In this document: positions 15,026 through 24,359 of the stretch, one piece after another
Position numbering within the stretch: the stretch's first letter is position 1
Layout: each line of letters starts with the position of its first letter
Assembly (NCBI GenBank): GCA_050946375.1
Contig: JBMNUT010000007.1
Coordinates: 1 to 64,000 of the forward strand
Reading direction: 5' to 3'
Source: UBA1794 sp050946375
GTDB taxonomy: Bacteria; Bacteroidota; Bacteroidia; Bacteroidales; Bacteroidaceae
Length of the DNA stretch: 64,000 nt
Translations under genes and position numbers: made by a program
Notes under the pieces: model-generated
The model's input: the letters and a program-made list of their open reading frames with translations, nothing else
Database searches by the model: none
What the model was told of the DNA's origin: nothing

Positions 15026-17632
15026 ATGCCTATGAAAAGAAAACTTCCTCTTTATGCCGTTGCGGCCTGCATGGCTGCTTCTGCTCCGGCCCTCCTTCAG
15101 GCACAGGAAGCAGAAGTAATCAGCACAAGCCCCGACGTTATCGTAACCACCTCCCTGTGTTCCTCATGGGAGACACTCGGCGCCGTCAACGACGGGCAAG
15201 TCGGTGCCAACTCCACGACGCGCCCAAGCGGCGGAATATATGGCAACTGGGACACACACGGCCAGACAAACTGGGTAATGTACCAGTTTCCCGGCGATGC
15301 GGTGCTTACGGAAACCTCCGTTTATTGGTTCACCGACAACGGAGGCCTGCTGATTCCTACCGAAGCCTACATCGAGTATTTCGACGCGGCCAGCAACTCT
15401 TTCGTAAAAGCGGGCGACATCGGGACAGAAGCCAATAAGTTCAACACACTCGAACTGTCGAATATCGTCACCGACCGCATAAGAGTCTCCATGTACAACC
15501 CGACCCAAAGCACGGGTATCGTAGAGTTTCAGGTAAAAGGCTACTATACCGTGCCGACACCCTTTGCCTCTTTCGGTTCCTACGTGAACGACGAAGAATG
15601 GGAAGAAGGCGTCTCCCACCGCACCGTGGGGCAGGGAGAATCGGTTTCCTATGCCGTAACAATCGACGAAGACGACGCAACGCCCGGAACGTGGAGCTGG
15701 ACCGGCCCCAACGGCTTCACCTCCACCGACTCCGTGCTGACCCTTTCGGCCGTAGAGAGCAGCCAGTCGGGAACCTACACGGTGACTTTCACCAATTCCG
15801 GCTACGGACGCACCCAACAGTCCTTCAGCCTTACCGTTTACGACGGCCAGGTTGGCTCGGAATACAGCTGGAAAGAATATCATCCCTCGCTCAATTACGA
15901 CTTCCGCAAGGAGTATCCCGACTTCCCGGCACCCACCAAAGACCTGGAAGAGTTCGATGTTGCCGGACGAATCAGCGACGGATGGTGGACTTACGCCTGG
16001 GGACCTAAGGCCAACCACCTCGGCACCGACCAGGTAGGCGAAGAAGGAATCCGCGCCATGCTTGCCCGAATGAACAAAGACTTCGCCTATTTCCGCGACA
16101 GCATGGGCTGGCCGCCCGACCTTCGTGCGCGCAGCGGCTACCGGAGCACCATCTATCTCTACGGTTCGGGGCTGCCCACTGACGCTGCGGACAGCACCGC
16201 GCTGGGCGGATGGCAGAGTGCCACGACCTACAACGGCGTCACTTACCCCATGGTCCTCATCTCCTATTATCCGGTGTACAGCTTCCATCCCGACTGCCCC
16301 TATGCCGTCAGCGACAAAGACTACCAGACAGGCGCCGTAGTACACGAGGGTATCCACGCGTTGCTTGCCGATCTGCCGGGATGCAAGGGCTCCGCTTGGA
16401 TACAGGAGGGAGGCAATACCTGGCTCCAGCAGGAGTATGAGTCGAGAACGTCGGGCAATTACAGCGAAATGGGCTACCTTAATGCGCCGGCCCTCATCGC
16501 TCCTTTCATGCCCATCGAGTGCTACAGCGGATGGCTGCTCGACGGTTCGTTCGGAGGCCCTGCGGCTGAAGGCGTAAACGTCTACAATGAAAACGGACAG
16601 CAGCTCTGCAATTGGCGCAACATGCTGGGCGGTACGCAATACGGCAACCTCTTCGTCGTATTTCTCGGCCAGACTTTGGGCGACGGCGTAGTGCCTTGGA
16701 TTTGGGCCAACTGCCCGAACCGTGTTCTCGAGGGCATGGCTGACTCATTAGGCAGTGACCAAATGCGCCGACTCATAGTGGAATACCGCGCAAAGCAGGC
16801 GATGTTGGACTTTGGCAACTGGACTAATGCGACAAAGAAGCTGCTTAATAACAATTTCAACGGCGTTACTCGTGAAGAATACGAGCCTTATGCGCAAAAA
16901 GTGGAGCCCTGGAACATGACGCCTTACGTGAAATGCACCAATGACGGTAATGGCCTGGTAATACCCGAGGAGCGCACGCTGCCGGGATGGTCGGGAGCCA
17001 ACCAAATCCCCCTGCATATTGAAAATAAGGACACGGTCCTCATCGTAGACTTCCAGCCCATTGGCGAAAACATGATGCTCCAGTTGTGCTATCGCACGCG
17101 CAGCGGAAAGATAGTCTACAGCACCCCCGTGCCCGAGGGCGAGTGCGTGCTCAAAATCCCCTCGGCAGATGCCGAACGGCCTGCCAACGAAGTGGTAATT
17201 GCCGTAGTCTGCAACACAGACTACATATATGAAGGCGAAGAAACCCGCAAGGCAAAATTCGATTACCGCCTTAAACTCGAACGCGGCGTCTACCATACGG
17301 CCGATCCGTACGTCAAATGGTACGAATACACCCAGTACCTCTACGACCGCAGCTTCACCGGAGTGGAAGAAGTGGCAGCAGAACAGAACCTCAGCTTCAG
17401 CCTTTCGCCCAGCGTGGCCCATGCCGGCGAGAGCATCAAGCTGAACTTCGTACAGGAACCCGAGACGATGCCCACGGTCAGCCTCATCGGTCTGAACGGA
17501 GCCACCCTGCTGAAGACCCAGACAGACGCATCGAACACCATCGAACTGCCCGGCTCGCTCGAGAGCGGCCTCTACCTCATCAGTGTAAAACAGGGCGGAA
17601 AGAGAGAGACAGCCAAGCTCGTCGTACAATAA
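15026..17632 (+). CDS. Large secreted multidomain protein with HExxH motif
   Basis: About 868 residues. The promoter at 14982 excludes the ATG at 14987; I use 15026 (15032 is equally possible). Order of parts: signal peptide ending LLQAQ; a discoidin/F5-8C-like domain (about residues 25-170, with WETLGAVNDGQVGANST and IRVSMYNPTQSTGIVEFQVKGYY); an Ig-like domain (about 185-265, GTWSWTGPNGFTSTDSVLTL); and a large central domain with VVHEGIHALL near residue 440 and WIQEGGNTWLQQE about 20 residues later. The HEGIH motif plus downstream Glu fits a gluzincin metallopeptidase, or a related DUF6055-type domain. The C-terminal 80 residues resemble a Bacteroidetes sorting or beta-sandwich domain (SLIGLNGATLLKTQT, GLYLISVKQGGKRETAKLVV). 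Substrate unknown. Confidence 0.7.
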   Translation: MPMKRKLPLYAVAACMAASAPALLQAQEAEVISTSPDVIVTTSLCSSWETLGAVNDGQVGANSTTRPSGGIYGNWDTHGQTNWVMYQFPGDAVLTETSVYWFTDNGGLLIPTEAYIEYFDAASNSFVKAGDIGTEANKFNTLELSNIVTDRIRVSMYNPTQSTGIVEFQVKGYYTVPTPFASFGSYVNDEEWEEGVSHRTVGQGESVSYAVTIDEDDATPGTWSWTGPNGFTSTDSVLTLSAVESSQSGTYTVTFTNSGYGRTQQSFSLTVYDGQVGSEYSWKEYHPSLNYDFRKEYPDFPAPTKDLEEFDVAGRISDGWWTYAWGPKANHLGTDQVGEEGIRAMLARMNKDFAYFRDSMGWPPDLRARSGYRSTIYLYGSGLPTDAADSTALGGWQSATTYNGVTYPMVLISYYPVYSFHPDCPYAVSDKDYQTGAVVHEGIHALLADLPGCKGSAWIQEGGNTWLQQEYESRTSGNYSEMGYLNAPALIAPFMPIECYSGWLLDGSFGGPAAEGVNVYNENGQQLCNWRNMLGGTQYGNLFVVFLGQTLGDGVVPWIWANCPNRVLEGMADSLGSDQMRRLIVEYRAKQAMLDFGNWTNATKKLLNNNFNGVTREEYEPYAQKVEPWNMTPYVKCTNDGNGLVIPEERTLPGWSGANQIPLHIENKDTVLIVDFQPIGENMMLQLCYRTRSGKIVYSTPVPEGECVLKIPSADAERPANEVVIAVVCNTDYIYEGEETRKAKFDYRLKLERGVYHTADPYVKWYEYTQYLYDRSFTGVEEVAAEQNLSFSLSPSVAHAGESIKLNFVQEPETMPTVSLIGLNGATLLKTQTDASNTIELPGSLESGLYLISVKQGGKRETAKLVVQ

Positions 17633-17650
17633 ACGGTCGACGCTTACTGC

Positions 17651-17716
17651 AGAAAGTCACGGCACTTTTCCCGATTTGCTACGGCACTTTTCGGGAAAAG
17701 TGCCGCAACTTTTTCC
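17651..17716. repeat. CTTTT/AAAAG palindromic repeat tract
   Basis: Three units at 22-nt spacing. CGGCACTTTTCCCG is followed by a perfect 20-bp palindrome, GCACTTTTCGGGAAAAGTGC (17684-17703), then GCAACTTTTTCC. This is the cleanest copy of the GGCAC flavour. Confidence 0.78.
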
Positions 17717-17845
17717 ATCCCGCCTACCCGGAATCCATACCTCGAAGAGGGGGAACCGAAAAGCAGCCGGAAGCCCTCAGGCCGACAAGGGCATAGCCCG
17801 TATAAAGACCCCCAGTCGCAAAAAGTAGGTAAATGCTACATTTTT

Positions 17846-17878
17846 GTTGCAACATAGGACATAAAGAATGTATCTTTG
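17846..17878 (+). promoter_or_regulatory. pflB promoter with overlapping palindrome
   Basis: The -7 element TATCTTTG at 17871-17878 is preceded, 21 bp upstream, by GTTG (17846-17849) in the -33 position. The -33 region lies inside a perfect palindrome TGTTGCAACA (17845-17854). That could be an operator for an oxygen- or redox-responsive regulator, but the regulator is not identifiable from the sequence. Confidence 0.6.
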
Positions 17879-17924
17879 CGGCGCAAAAATAATTTTCACA
17901 AAAGAAAAATTAAGAAACCGCTTT

Positions 17925-20153
17925 ATGGAATTGAACAAAATCTTCCGAGACGGCCCCTGGAGCCAGTCAATCAACGTAACTGACTTCGTCAAGAAAAACA
18001 TTACGCCCTATGAGGGCGACGCTTCCTTCCTCGCAGGCCCCACCGAACGCACCAAGCGCATCTGGTCCATCTGCCTCGAGGCCATCGCAGAAGAACGCGC
18101 GAACAACGGAGTCCGCGCCATCGATAACCATACGATTTCTACCATCACTTCCCACAAGGCAGGCTACATCGACAAGGAAAACGAACTGATCGTAGGCCTG
18201 CAGACCGATGAATTGCTGAAACGGGCCATCAAACCGTTCGGAGGCATTAAGGTCGTAACCAAAGCCTGCAAGGAAAACAATCTGGAAGTAGACGAAAAAG
18301 TAAGCGACATCTTCAACCACTACCGCAAGACGCATAACGACGGAGTGTTTGACGCCTATACCGAAGAAATCCGCTCCTTCCGTTCGCTCGGATTCCTCAC
18401 CGGCCTGCCCGACAATTATGCCCGCGGCCGCATCATCGGCGACTACCGCCGTCTGGCTCTCTACGGCATCGACCGGCTGATAGAAGCCAAGCGCGCCGAC
18501 CTGCGCGCCCTGACAAGCCCCATGACCGACGAGCGCATCCGCCTGCGCGAGGAAGTGGCCGAACAAATCAAGGCGCTGCAAGACATCAAGACCTTGGGCG
18601 AATACTACGGACTCGACCTCTCCCGTCCGGCCTATACGGCACAAGAAGCCGTACAATGGGTCTACATGGCTTACCTCGCGGCTGTCAAGGAACAGGACGG
18701 AGCGGCCATGTCGCTGGGAAATGTATCCTCATTTCTCGACATTTACATACAGTACGAACTGGAAAAGGGCAGCATCGACGAAACGTTTGCCCAGGAACTC
18801 ATCGACCAGTTTGTCATCAAACTCCGCATGGTGCGCCACCTGCGCATGCAGTCGTACAACGACATTTTTGCCGGAGACCCGACGTGGGTGACGGAAGCCA
18901 TTGGCGGACGCTTCAACGACGGCCGCAGCAAAGTGACAAAAACCTCGTTCCGCTTCCTGCAAACGCTGTACAACCTCGGCCCTTCGCCCGAGCCTAACCT
19001 CACCATCCTCTGGAGCCCCGAACTGCCGGAAGGCTTCAAAGAGTTCTGCGCGCAGGTATCTATCGACACTTCCGCCATACAGTACGAAAACGACACCCTC
19101 ATGCGCGAAGTGCGCAACTCGGACGATTACGGCATTGCCTGCTGCGTCTCCTATCAAGACATCGGCCGCCAGATACAATTCTTCGGCGCCCGCTGCAACC
19201 TGGCCAAGGCACTCCTGCTGGCCATCAACGGCGGCCGCTGCGAAAACACCGGGACCGTGATGGTGAAGGACATCCCCGTCCTGACAAACGACGTGCTGAA
19301 CTTCGAGGAAGTCATGGCCAACTACAAAAAAGTGCTGAAAGAAATCGCACGCGTGTACAACGATGCCATGAACATCATCCACTACATGCACGACAAGTAC
19401 TACTACGAAAAGGCACAAATGGCCTTTGTCGACACCAATCCACGCATCAATCTGGCCTACGGCGCCGCAGGTCTCTCCATAGTCCTCGACTCCCTTTCGG
19501 CCATCAAGTACGCCAAAGTCACAGCGCGCCGCAACGAAATCGGATTGACCGAAGGCTTTGACATAGAAGGCGAGTTCCCCTGCTTCGGAAACGACGACGA
19601 TCGCGTAGACCACCTCGGCGTAGACTTGGTTTACTACTTCACCGAAGAGCTGAAGAAGCTGCCCGTCTACAAAAACGCACGCCCCACACTCTCGCTGCTG
19701 ACCATCACTTCCAACGTAATGTACGGCAAGAAAACCGGAGCAACCCCCGACGGACGTGCCAAAGGCATAGCATTTGCGCCCGGAGCCAACCCCATGCACG
19801 GACGAGACAAGAATGGCGCCATCGCATCGCTTAGCTCGGTTGCCAAACTGCGCTACCGCGATTCGCAAGACGGCATCAGCAACACTTTCTCAATCATACC
19901 GCACTCGCTGGGAGCAACGCCCGAAGACCGCATCGAAAACCTCATCACAATGCTCGACGGATACTTCACAAAAGGCGCACACCACTTGAACGTGAACGTA
20001 CTGAACCGGGAGACTTTGAGAGACGCCATGGAACATCCGGAGAAATATCCGCAACTTACCATCCGCGTATCCGGCTATGCCGTCAATTTCGTGTCCCTCA
20101 GTCGCGAACACCAGCTGGAGGTTATCGCACGGAGCTTCCACGAACGCATGTAA
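17925..20153 (+). CDS. pflB: Formate C-acetyltransferase (pyruvate formate-lyase)
   Basis: A 742-residue glycyl-radical enzyme converting pyruvate and CoA to acetyl-CoA and formate during anaerobic growth. The start is the ATG at 17925 (MELNKIFRDGPWSQSINVTDF), since the promoter lies at 17871-17878 and excludes the upstream ATG. The adjacent active cysteines are in DYGIACCVSYQDIGRQIQFFGARCNLAKALL near residue 405. The C-terminal glycyl-radical loop is RVSGYAVNFVSLSREHQLEV near residue 716. Both are complete. The activase gene pflA follows 28 bp later. Confidence 0.96.
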   Translation: MELNKIFRDGPWSQSINVTDFVKKNITPYEGDASFLAGPTERTKRIWSICLEAIAEERANNGVRAIDNHTISTITSHKAGYIDKENELIVGLQTDELLKRAIKPFGGIKVVTKACKENNLEVDEKVSDIFNHYRKTHNDGVFDAYTEEIRSFRSLGFLTGLPDNYARGRIIGDYRRLALYGIDRLIEAKRADLRALTSPMTDERIRLREEVAEQIKALQDIKTLGEYYGLDLSRPAYTAQEAVQWVYMAYLAAVKEQDGAAMSLGNVSSFLDIYIQYELEKGSIDETFAQELIDQFVIKLRMVRHLRMQSYNDIFAGDPTWVTEAIGGRFNDGRSKVTKTSFRFLQTLYNLGPSPEPNLTILWSPELPEGFKEFCAQVSIDTSAIQYENDTLMREVRNSDDYGIACCVSYQDIGRQIQFFGARCNLAKALLLAINGGRCENTGTVMVKDIPVLTNDVLNFEEVMANYKKVLKEIARVYNDAMNIIHYMHDKYYYEKAQMAFVDTNPRINLAYGAAGLSIVLDSLSAIKYAKVTARRNEIGLTEGFDIEGEFPCFGNDDDRVDHLGVDLVYYFTEELKKLPVYKNARPTLSLLTITSNVMYGKKTGATPDGRAKGIAFAPGANPMHGRDKNGAIASLSSVAKLRYRDSQDGISNTFSIIPHSLGATPEDRIENLITMLDGYFTKGAHHLNVNVLNRETLRDAMEHPEKYPQLTIRVSGYAVNFVSLSREHQLEVIARSFHERM

Positions 20154-20181
20154 ATTCGGCAACCCTTTTTCCAATCTGTGC

Positions 20182-20925
20182 ATGCACACTGAAAGCATCA
20201 TACGCGTACATTCATACGAAAGTATGGGAACATACGACGGGCCGGGCCTCCGGCTCGTCGTTTTCCTGCAAGGCTGCAACTTCAAATGCCTCTACTGCGC
20301 CAATCCCGACACGCTGCCCCTGGACGGAGGAGAAGCCACCACGCCGCAGAAGATAGTGCAAATGGCGCTCAACCAGAAGCCCTTTTTCGGGAAGCGGGGA
20401 GGAATCACCTTCAGCGGCGGCGAACCGACCTTGCAGGCAGCCGCACTCATTCCCCTTTTCCGGGAGCTGAAACAAAAAGGCATCCACATCTGTCTGGACA
20501 CGAACGGCAGCATCCGCACCCAAGAAGCCGAGGAACTGTTCCGACTCAGCGACCTGATTCTGCTGGACGTCAAGGAATTCAACGAAACGCGTCACCGCAC
20601 GCTCACCGGGCGGAGCAACTCGCCGACACTGGCGACTGCCTCATGGCTCGAAGCGCAGGGGAAACCGATGTGGCTGCGCTACGTACTTGTGCCCGGATAC
20701 TCCGACTTTACGGAAGACATGGAAGCCCTTTGCCAACACTTCAAGGACTTCCGCATGGTGGAACGGCTGGAAATTCTGCCCTACCATACCTTTGGAGTCC
20801 ACAAATACGCCGCTTTAGGACAGCCCTACCCGCTCGAAGGCGTAAAAGAGAATACCTCCGAGCAGATTGAGGCTGCCCGCGAACTGTTTGCCCGGCACTT
20901 TCCCGTAGTCCGCGTAAACCGATAG
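20182..20925 (+). CDS. pflA: Pyruvate formate-lyase activating enzyme
   Basis: A 247-residue radical-SAM enzyme that installs the glycyl radical on PflB. The CxxxCxxC cluster motif is in LQGCNFKCLYCANPDTLPL near residue 32. TFSGGEPTLQ is near 75, CLDTNGSI near 105 and LLDVKEFNETRHRTLTGRSN near 127. The ATG at 20182 is chosen; the longer ORF overlaps pflB and lacks family similarity upstream. It forms an operon with pflB and ends at a bidirectional terminator. Confidence 0.95.
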   Translation: MHTESIIRVHSYESMGTYDGPGLRLVVFLQGCNFKCLYCANPDTLPLDGGEATTPQKIVQMALNQKPFFGKRGGITFSGGEPTLQAAALIPLFRELKQKGIHICLDTNGSIRTQEAEELFRLSDLILLDVKEFNETRHRTLTGRSNSPTLATASWLEAQGKPMWLRYVLVPGYSDFTEDMEALCQHFKDFRMVERLEILPYHTFGVHKYAALGQPYPLEGVKENTSEQIEAARELFARHFPVVRVNR

Positions 20926-20970
20926 AAAAAGCCCCTTGCGGCAGACCCCAAAGGAGAGCGTACAAAAAGC

Positions 20971-21014
20971 AGTCGCGCCTTGCAGGAACTCCCGCAAGGC
21001 GCGACTCTATTTTC
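20971..21014 (+). terminator. Bidirectional terminator between pflA and ferritin
   Basis: A 13-bp stem, AGTCGCGCCTTGC (20971-20983) with GCAAGGCGCGACT (20994-21006). It is followed by CTATTTTCTT on the plus strand and by GCTTTTTG on the minus strand, serving both convergent genes. Confidence 0.82.
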
Positions 21015-21053
21015 TTACCTGATACTAAAGAGAGGGAAACTTATCCCGCCGAC

Positions 21054-21539
21054 TTATGCTTCGCGTTTTGCCAGTTCGGCATCGAGCAGCAGCAGGCCAG
21101 CCTGTCCACCCAGCTTCAGTTTGTCGACAATGCCTTGTGCCGTTGCCTCTTCTTCCACTTGTTCGCGTACATAGTTCCACAAGAAATCCTGTGTAGCCTT
21201 GTCCTTCTCGGCAGAAGCGACGTCCACCAGTTCGTCAATCAGCTTCGACACATGACACTCATGAGCATATACTTGTTCGAAAGCCTCCTGAGGGCTGCCC
21301 CAATCGCAAGGCACTACATCGACTTTGTCTACCAATGCTTTTCCACCGCGCTTGATGAGGTAGTCGGCCATGTCATAGGCGTGATCCAATTCTTCCTGAG
21401 ATTGCTTTCTCATCCAGCTTGCAAAACCGTTAAGACCGGCATGTCCATAGTAGAAAGACATGGAAAGATACAAATTAGACGACCACATTTCAGCCGTGAT
21501 CTGCTCATTGATGGCTTGTTGCAATTTCTCTGAAATCAT
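21054..21539 (-). CDS. ftnA: Ferritin (non-haem iron storage)
   Basis: A 161-residue ferritin subunit forming 24-mer iron-storage cages with ferroxidase activity. Ferroxidase ligands are recognisable: Glu in NEQITAEMWSSNLYLSM near residue 17, the Glu-Glu-x-x-His of QEELDHAYDMADYL near 50, and Glu in VYAHECHVSKLI near 94. A later acidic helix reads WNYVREQVEEEATA. Length and four-helix pattern are normal. Monocistronic, convergent with pflA. No clear -7 promoter element was found upstream. Confidence 0.94.
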   Translation of the reverse strand: MISEKLQQAINEQITAEMWSSNLYLSMSFYYGHAGLNGFASWMRKQSQEELDHAYDMADYLIKRGGKALVDKVDVVPCDWGSPQEAFEQVYAHECHVSKLIDELVDVASAEKDKATQDFLWNYVREQVEEEATAQGIVDKLKLGGQAGLLLLDAELAKREA

Positions 21540-21580
21540 AACTCATTATGGATTTATAAGAAAAACGTTTTTACCGGATT

Positions 21581-21628
21581 CAAAAAGGCCTGCCACTTTC
21601 CGAAAAAAGTGCCTGCGGTTTCTCCCGG
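21581..21628. repeat. CTTTT/AAAAG palindromic repeat tract
   Basis: CAAAAAGGCCTGCCACTTTCCGAAAAAAGTGCCTGCGG contains a CACTTT/AAAGTG inverted repeat. It lies in the divergent gap between ferritin and the GH2 gene. Confidence 0.6.
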
Positions 21629-21721
21629 ATTCGGCAGGCAAATTTAGAGAAATCCCCGTAGGAAGCTAAGAAGGGTGCATAAATTTTAAGCATTTTTGCA
21701 CGCGAATCATGGGGGATTATT

Positions 21722-21729
21722 TACTTTTG
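21722..21729 (+). promoter_or_regulatory. -7 promoter element of the GH2 gene (TACTTTTG)
   Basis: A TAnnTTTG match, 24 bp before the chosen ATG at 21753. It excludes the upstream in-frame ATG at 21696. Confidence 0.6.
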
Positions 21730-21752
21730 CCCAAAAATCCACTGCCCGAACA

Positions 21753-24329
21753 ATGAAATCCTACCCTTCGATACTCAAAAAACTGCTATTGGCTACGACG
21801 GCACTGACCTGCGCCGCCCTGCCACTGGCGGCACAGCGCGAAACGAAAACCATCAACGACAGTTGGGAATTCCGAAAGCCGGAAGCAGAGCAATGGACGC
21901 GCATCAATCTGCCCCATACATTCAATTTGGACGCCTATCGCCAGCGCAACTATTACCAAGGGAAAGGACTCTACCGGCGCACCCTTTCCCTGCCCCGCAT
22001 AGAACCCGGCCGCCGCTACTATCTGAAGATAGACGCAGCCAGCAAAGCAGCAGAAGTACGCATGAACGGGCAGCCGGTAGGCAGCCACGCCGGCGGCTAT
22101 TCTGCGTTTGCGATGGACGTCACCCACTGCATTCAGCCGGAGAATACTATCGAAATCACCGTAGACAACAGCCGCAAGGACATCACCCCCATCTCGGCCG
22201 ACTTCACCTTCTGGGGAGGTATCTACCGCGATGTGTGGCTCATCTCCGTACCCGAACAACATTTCAACATGGCCAACATGGGCTCGGGCGGCGTCTTCAT
22301 CACCACGCCGCAGGTCAATCGGGAAAAAGCCGTGGTAGACATCCGGAGCGAAGTGACCAACGATGCGCAAAAATCCGCCCGCCTCGAAATAAATCACCTC
22401 GTCTATGCCCCCCAAGGCAGACTGGTACAGCAAAAAAAGCAGAAGCTCAAACTGAACGCGGGAGAGACCCAAACAATAGACTGCACCCTGGATGCCATCG
22501 AAAACCCCGTCTTGTGGTCGCCCGAATCGCCGGCGCTCTACGTCGTAAAGACCGTACTGTCCGACCCCTCGACGGGACAGATTCTCGACGAACAAGTAAA
22601 TAATGTAGGACTCCGCTGGTTCTCTTTCGAAGGAGAGAAAGGCTTTTTCCTGAACGGGAAGCCCTACAAACTGCGGGGAGTGAACCGCCACCAGGACCAA
22701 GCCCCGGTGGGAGTAGCCTTAGACGACGAGGCACACCGCCGCGACATACTCCTGATGAAAGACTTAGGGTGCAACTTCATCCGCATAGCCCACTACCCTC
22801 AAGACGATGCCCTCCTCGAAATGTGCGACAAGCTGGGCCTGCTGGCATGGGAAGAGATACCGATTATCAACATCGTGCCCGACACTCCGGGCTATGCGGA
22901 CCACTGCGAGCAGAATTTGCGCGAAATGATTCGCCAGCACTACAACCACCCCTCCGTCATTGCCTGGGGATACATGAACGAAATCCTGCTGACAGTTCCG
23001 GCTTCCGACAAGCCCGAATGGCCGGCATGCAGGGAGCGCACCGTAGCTCTTGCCAACCGATTGGAGAAAACACTGAAGGAAGAAGACCCATACCGAGCCA
23101 GTGTCATGGCGTTCAACATGACCAATTTGTACCATGACATAGGACTCGACCTGACCGACGTACAGGGATGGAACCTTTACCAGGGCTGGTATGTAGACCG
23201 GCTGGAAGACTTCAACGCATGGTGCGAGTACCAACATGAGCATTACCCGCAGCAACCAATCATCATCAGCGAGTGGGGAGCCGGAAGCGACCGCCGTCTG
23301 CACACGACGGAAGGGCGCGCTTTCGATTTCTCCATGGAGTACCAGCAGACCTACATAGAACATTATCTCCCTTACATCGAGGAAAAAGAATGGATCAGCG
23401 GCTGCGCCTACTGGAACTTCATAGACTTCAACGTAGCTGCCCGGCAGGAATCCATGCCAAGGGTAAACAATAAAGGACTGTTCTACAACGACCGCACGCC
23501 AAAGGACGTAGCCTACTACTTCAAAGCCATGTGGCGAAAAGATATTCCGGTGCTGCATATTGCCAGCCGCGACTGGCCGGTGCGGACGGGGAAAGCCGGT
23601 TCCACACAGGAAATCAAGGTCTATTCCAATCTGGACGAGGTGGAACTCCTGGTAAACGGCCGCTCCCTCGGCCGAAAGCAGGTAGAGAACTGCCACGCAG
23701 TGTTCCAGGTTTCGCTGCCCGAAGGCACGTCTTTGCTCATGGCACAAGGGACACGCGACGGAAAGACCGTGCAAGACGCCATGAACATCCGCATGCAAGA
23801 CCTCCCCGACCTGGCACAAGGGGACGAACTCGCCATCGATATAGGCAGTCACTGCTACTTCACTTCCGACATCAGCCAGCTGACTTGGCTGCCCGACCAG
23901 CCATATACGGAAGGCAAATGGGGATATACCGGCGGAAAGGAGCGCAGCACTACCTCTGAAATCATAAATACATACGACGGTCCCCTCTACCAAACCTGGC
24001 GCGAGGGCGACTTCTCATACCGGATAGATGCGCCTGCCGGAAACTACGAGGTAGAGCTTCTGATGGCCGACGTGACGCGCCCTGCCGTACAACAGGCCAA
24101 CCTGTTGGACAAAGCCCAGGCAGAGCGCAACACGGGCGATGCCCGTTTCAACATTTCCATCTGCGGCAAACAGGTAGAAACCGACTTCTCTCCGGCCGAA
24201 GGCGGCCGCTTCCGCACCGCATTCAAGCGCCGCTACATCGTACACAACGAAGCCCAATCCATCACAGTGGAGCTAAAAGCAACCAAAGGAAAGGCATTCC
24301 TTTCCGGAATCAAGATACGCAAACTCTAA
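21753..24329 (+). CDS. Glycoside hydrolase family 2 (beta-galactosidase-like)
   Basis: A secreted protein of 858 residues. A signal peptide ends near ALPLAAQ. The GH2 sugar-binding jelly roll (WTRINLPHTFN, YYLKIDAASKAAEVRMNGQPVGSHAGGYSAF) is followed by an immunoglobulin-like domain. The TIM barrel starts at LRGVNRHQDQAPVGVAL. The acid/base Glu is in SVIAWGYMNE near residue 409 and the nucleophile Glu in PIIISEWGAGSD near residue 506. The C-terminus has a bacterial Ig-like domain and a malectin-like region (YRIDAPAGNYEVELLMADVTRP). It removes beta-linked sugars, probably galactose; the exact linkage is not readable. rlmN starts 30 bp after the stop and may share the transcript. Confidence 0.88.
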   Translation: MKSYPSILKKLLLATTALTCAALPLAAQRETKTINDSWEFRKPEAEQWTRINLPHTFNLDAYRQRNYYQGKGLYRRTLSLPRIEPGRRYYLKIDAASKAAEVRMNGQPVGSHAGGYSAFAMDVTHCIQPENTIEITVDNSRKDITPISADFTFWGGIYRDVWLISVPEQHFNMANMGSGGVFITTPQVNREKAVVDIRSEVTNDAQKSARLEINHLVYAPQGRLVQQKKQKLKLNAGETQTIDCTLDAIENPVLWSPESPALYVVKTVLSDPSTGQILDEQVNNVGLRWFSFEGEKGFFLNGKPYKLRGVNRHQDQAPVGVALDDEAHRRDILLMKDLGCNFIRIAHYPQDDALLEMCDKLGLLAWEEIPIINIVPDTPGYADHCEQNLREMIRQHYNHPSVIAWGYMNEILLTVPASDKPEWPACRERTVALANRLEKTLKEEDPYRASVMAFNMTNLYHDIGLDLTDVQGWNLYQGWYVDRLEDFNAWCEYQHEHYPQQPIIISEWGAGSDRRLHTTEGRAFDFSMEYQQTYIEHYLPYIEEKEWISGCAYWNFIDFNVAARQESMPRVNNKGLFYNDRTPKDVAYYFKAMWRKDIPVLHIASRDWPVRTGKAGSTQEIKVYSNLDEVELLVNGRSLGRKQVENCHAVFQVSLPEGTSLLMAQGTRDGKTVQDAMNIRMQDLPDLAQGDELAIDIGSHCYFTSDISQLTWLPDQPYTEGKWGYTGGKERSTTSEIINTYDGPLYQTWREGDFSYRIDAPAGNYEVELLMADVTRPAVQQANLLDKAQAERNTGDARFNISICGKQVETDFSPAEGGRFRTAFKRRYIVHNEAQSITVELKATKGKAFLSGIKIRKL

Positions 24330-24359
24330 ACAAACGATAATCCCCCTGCCAAAAGACAT

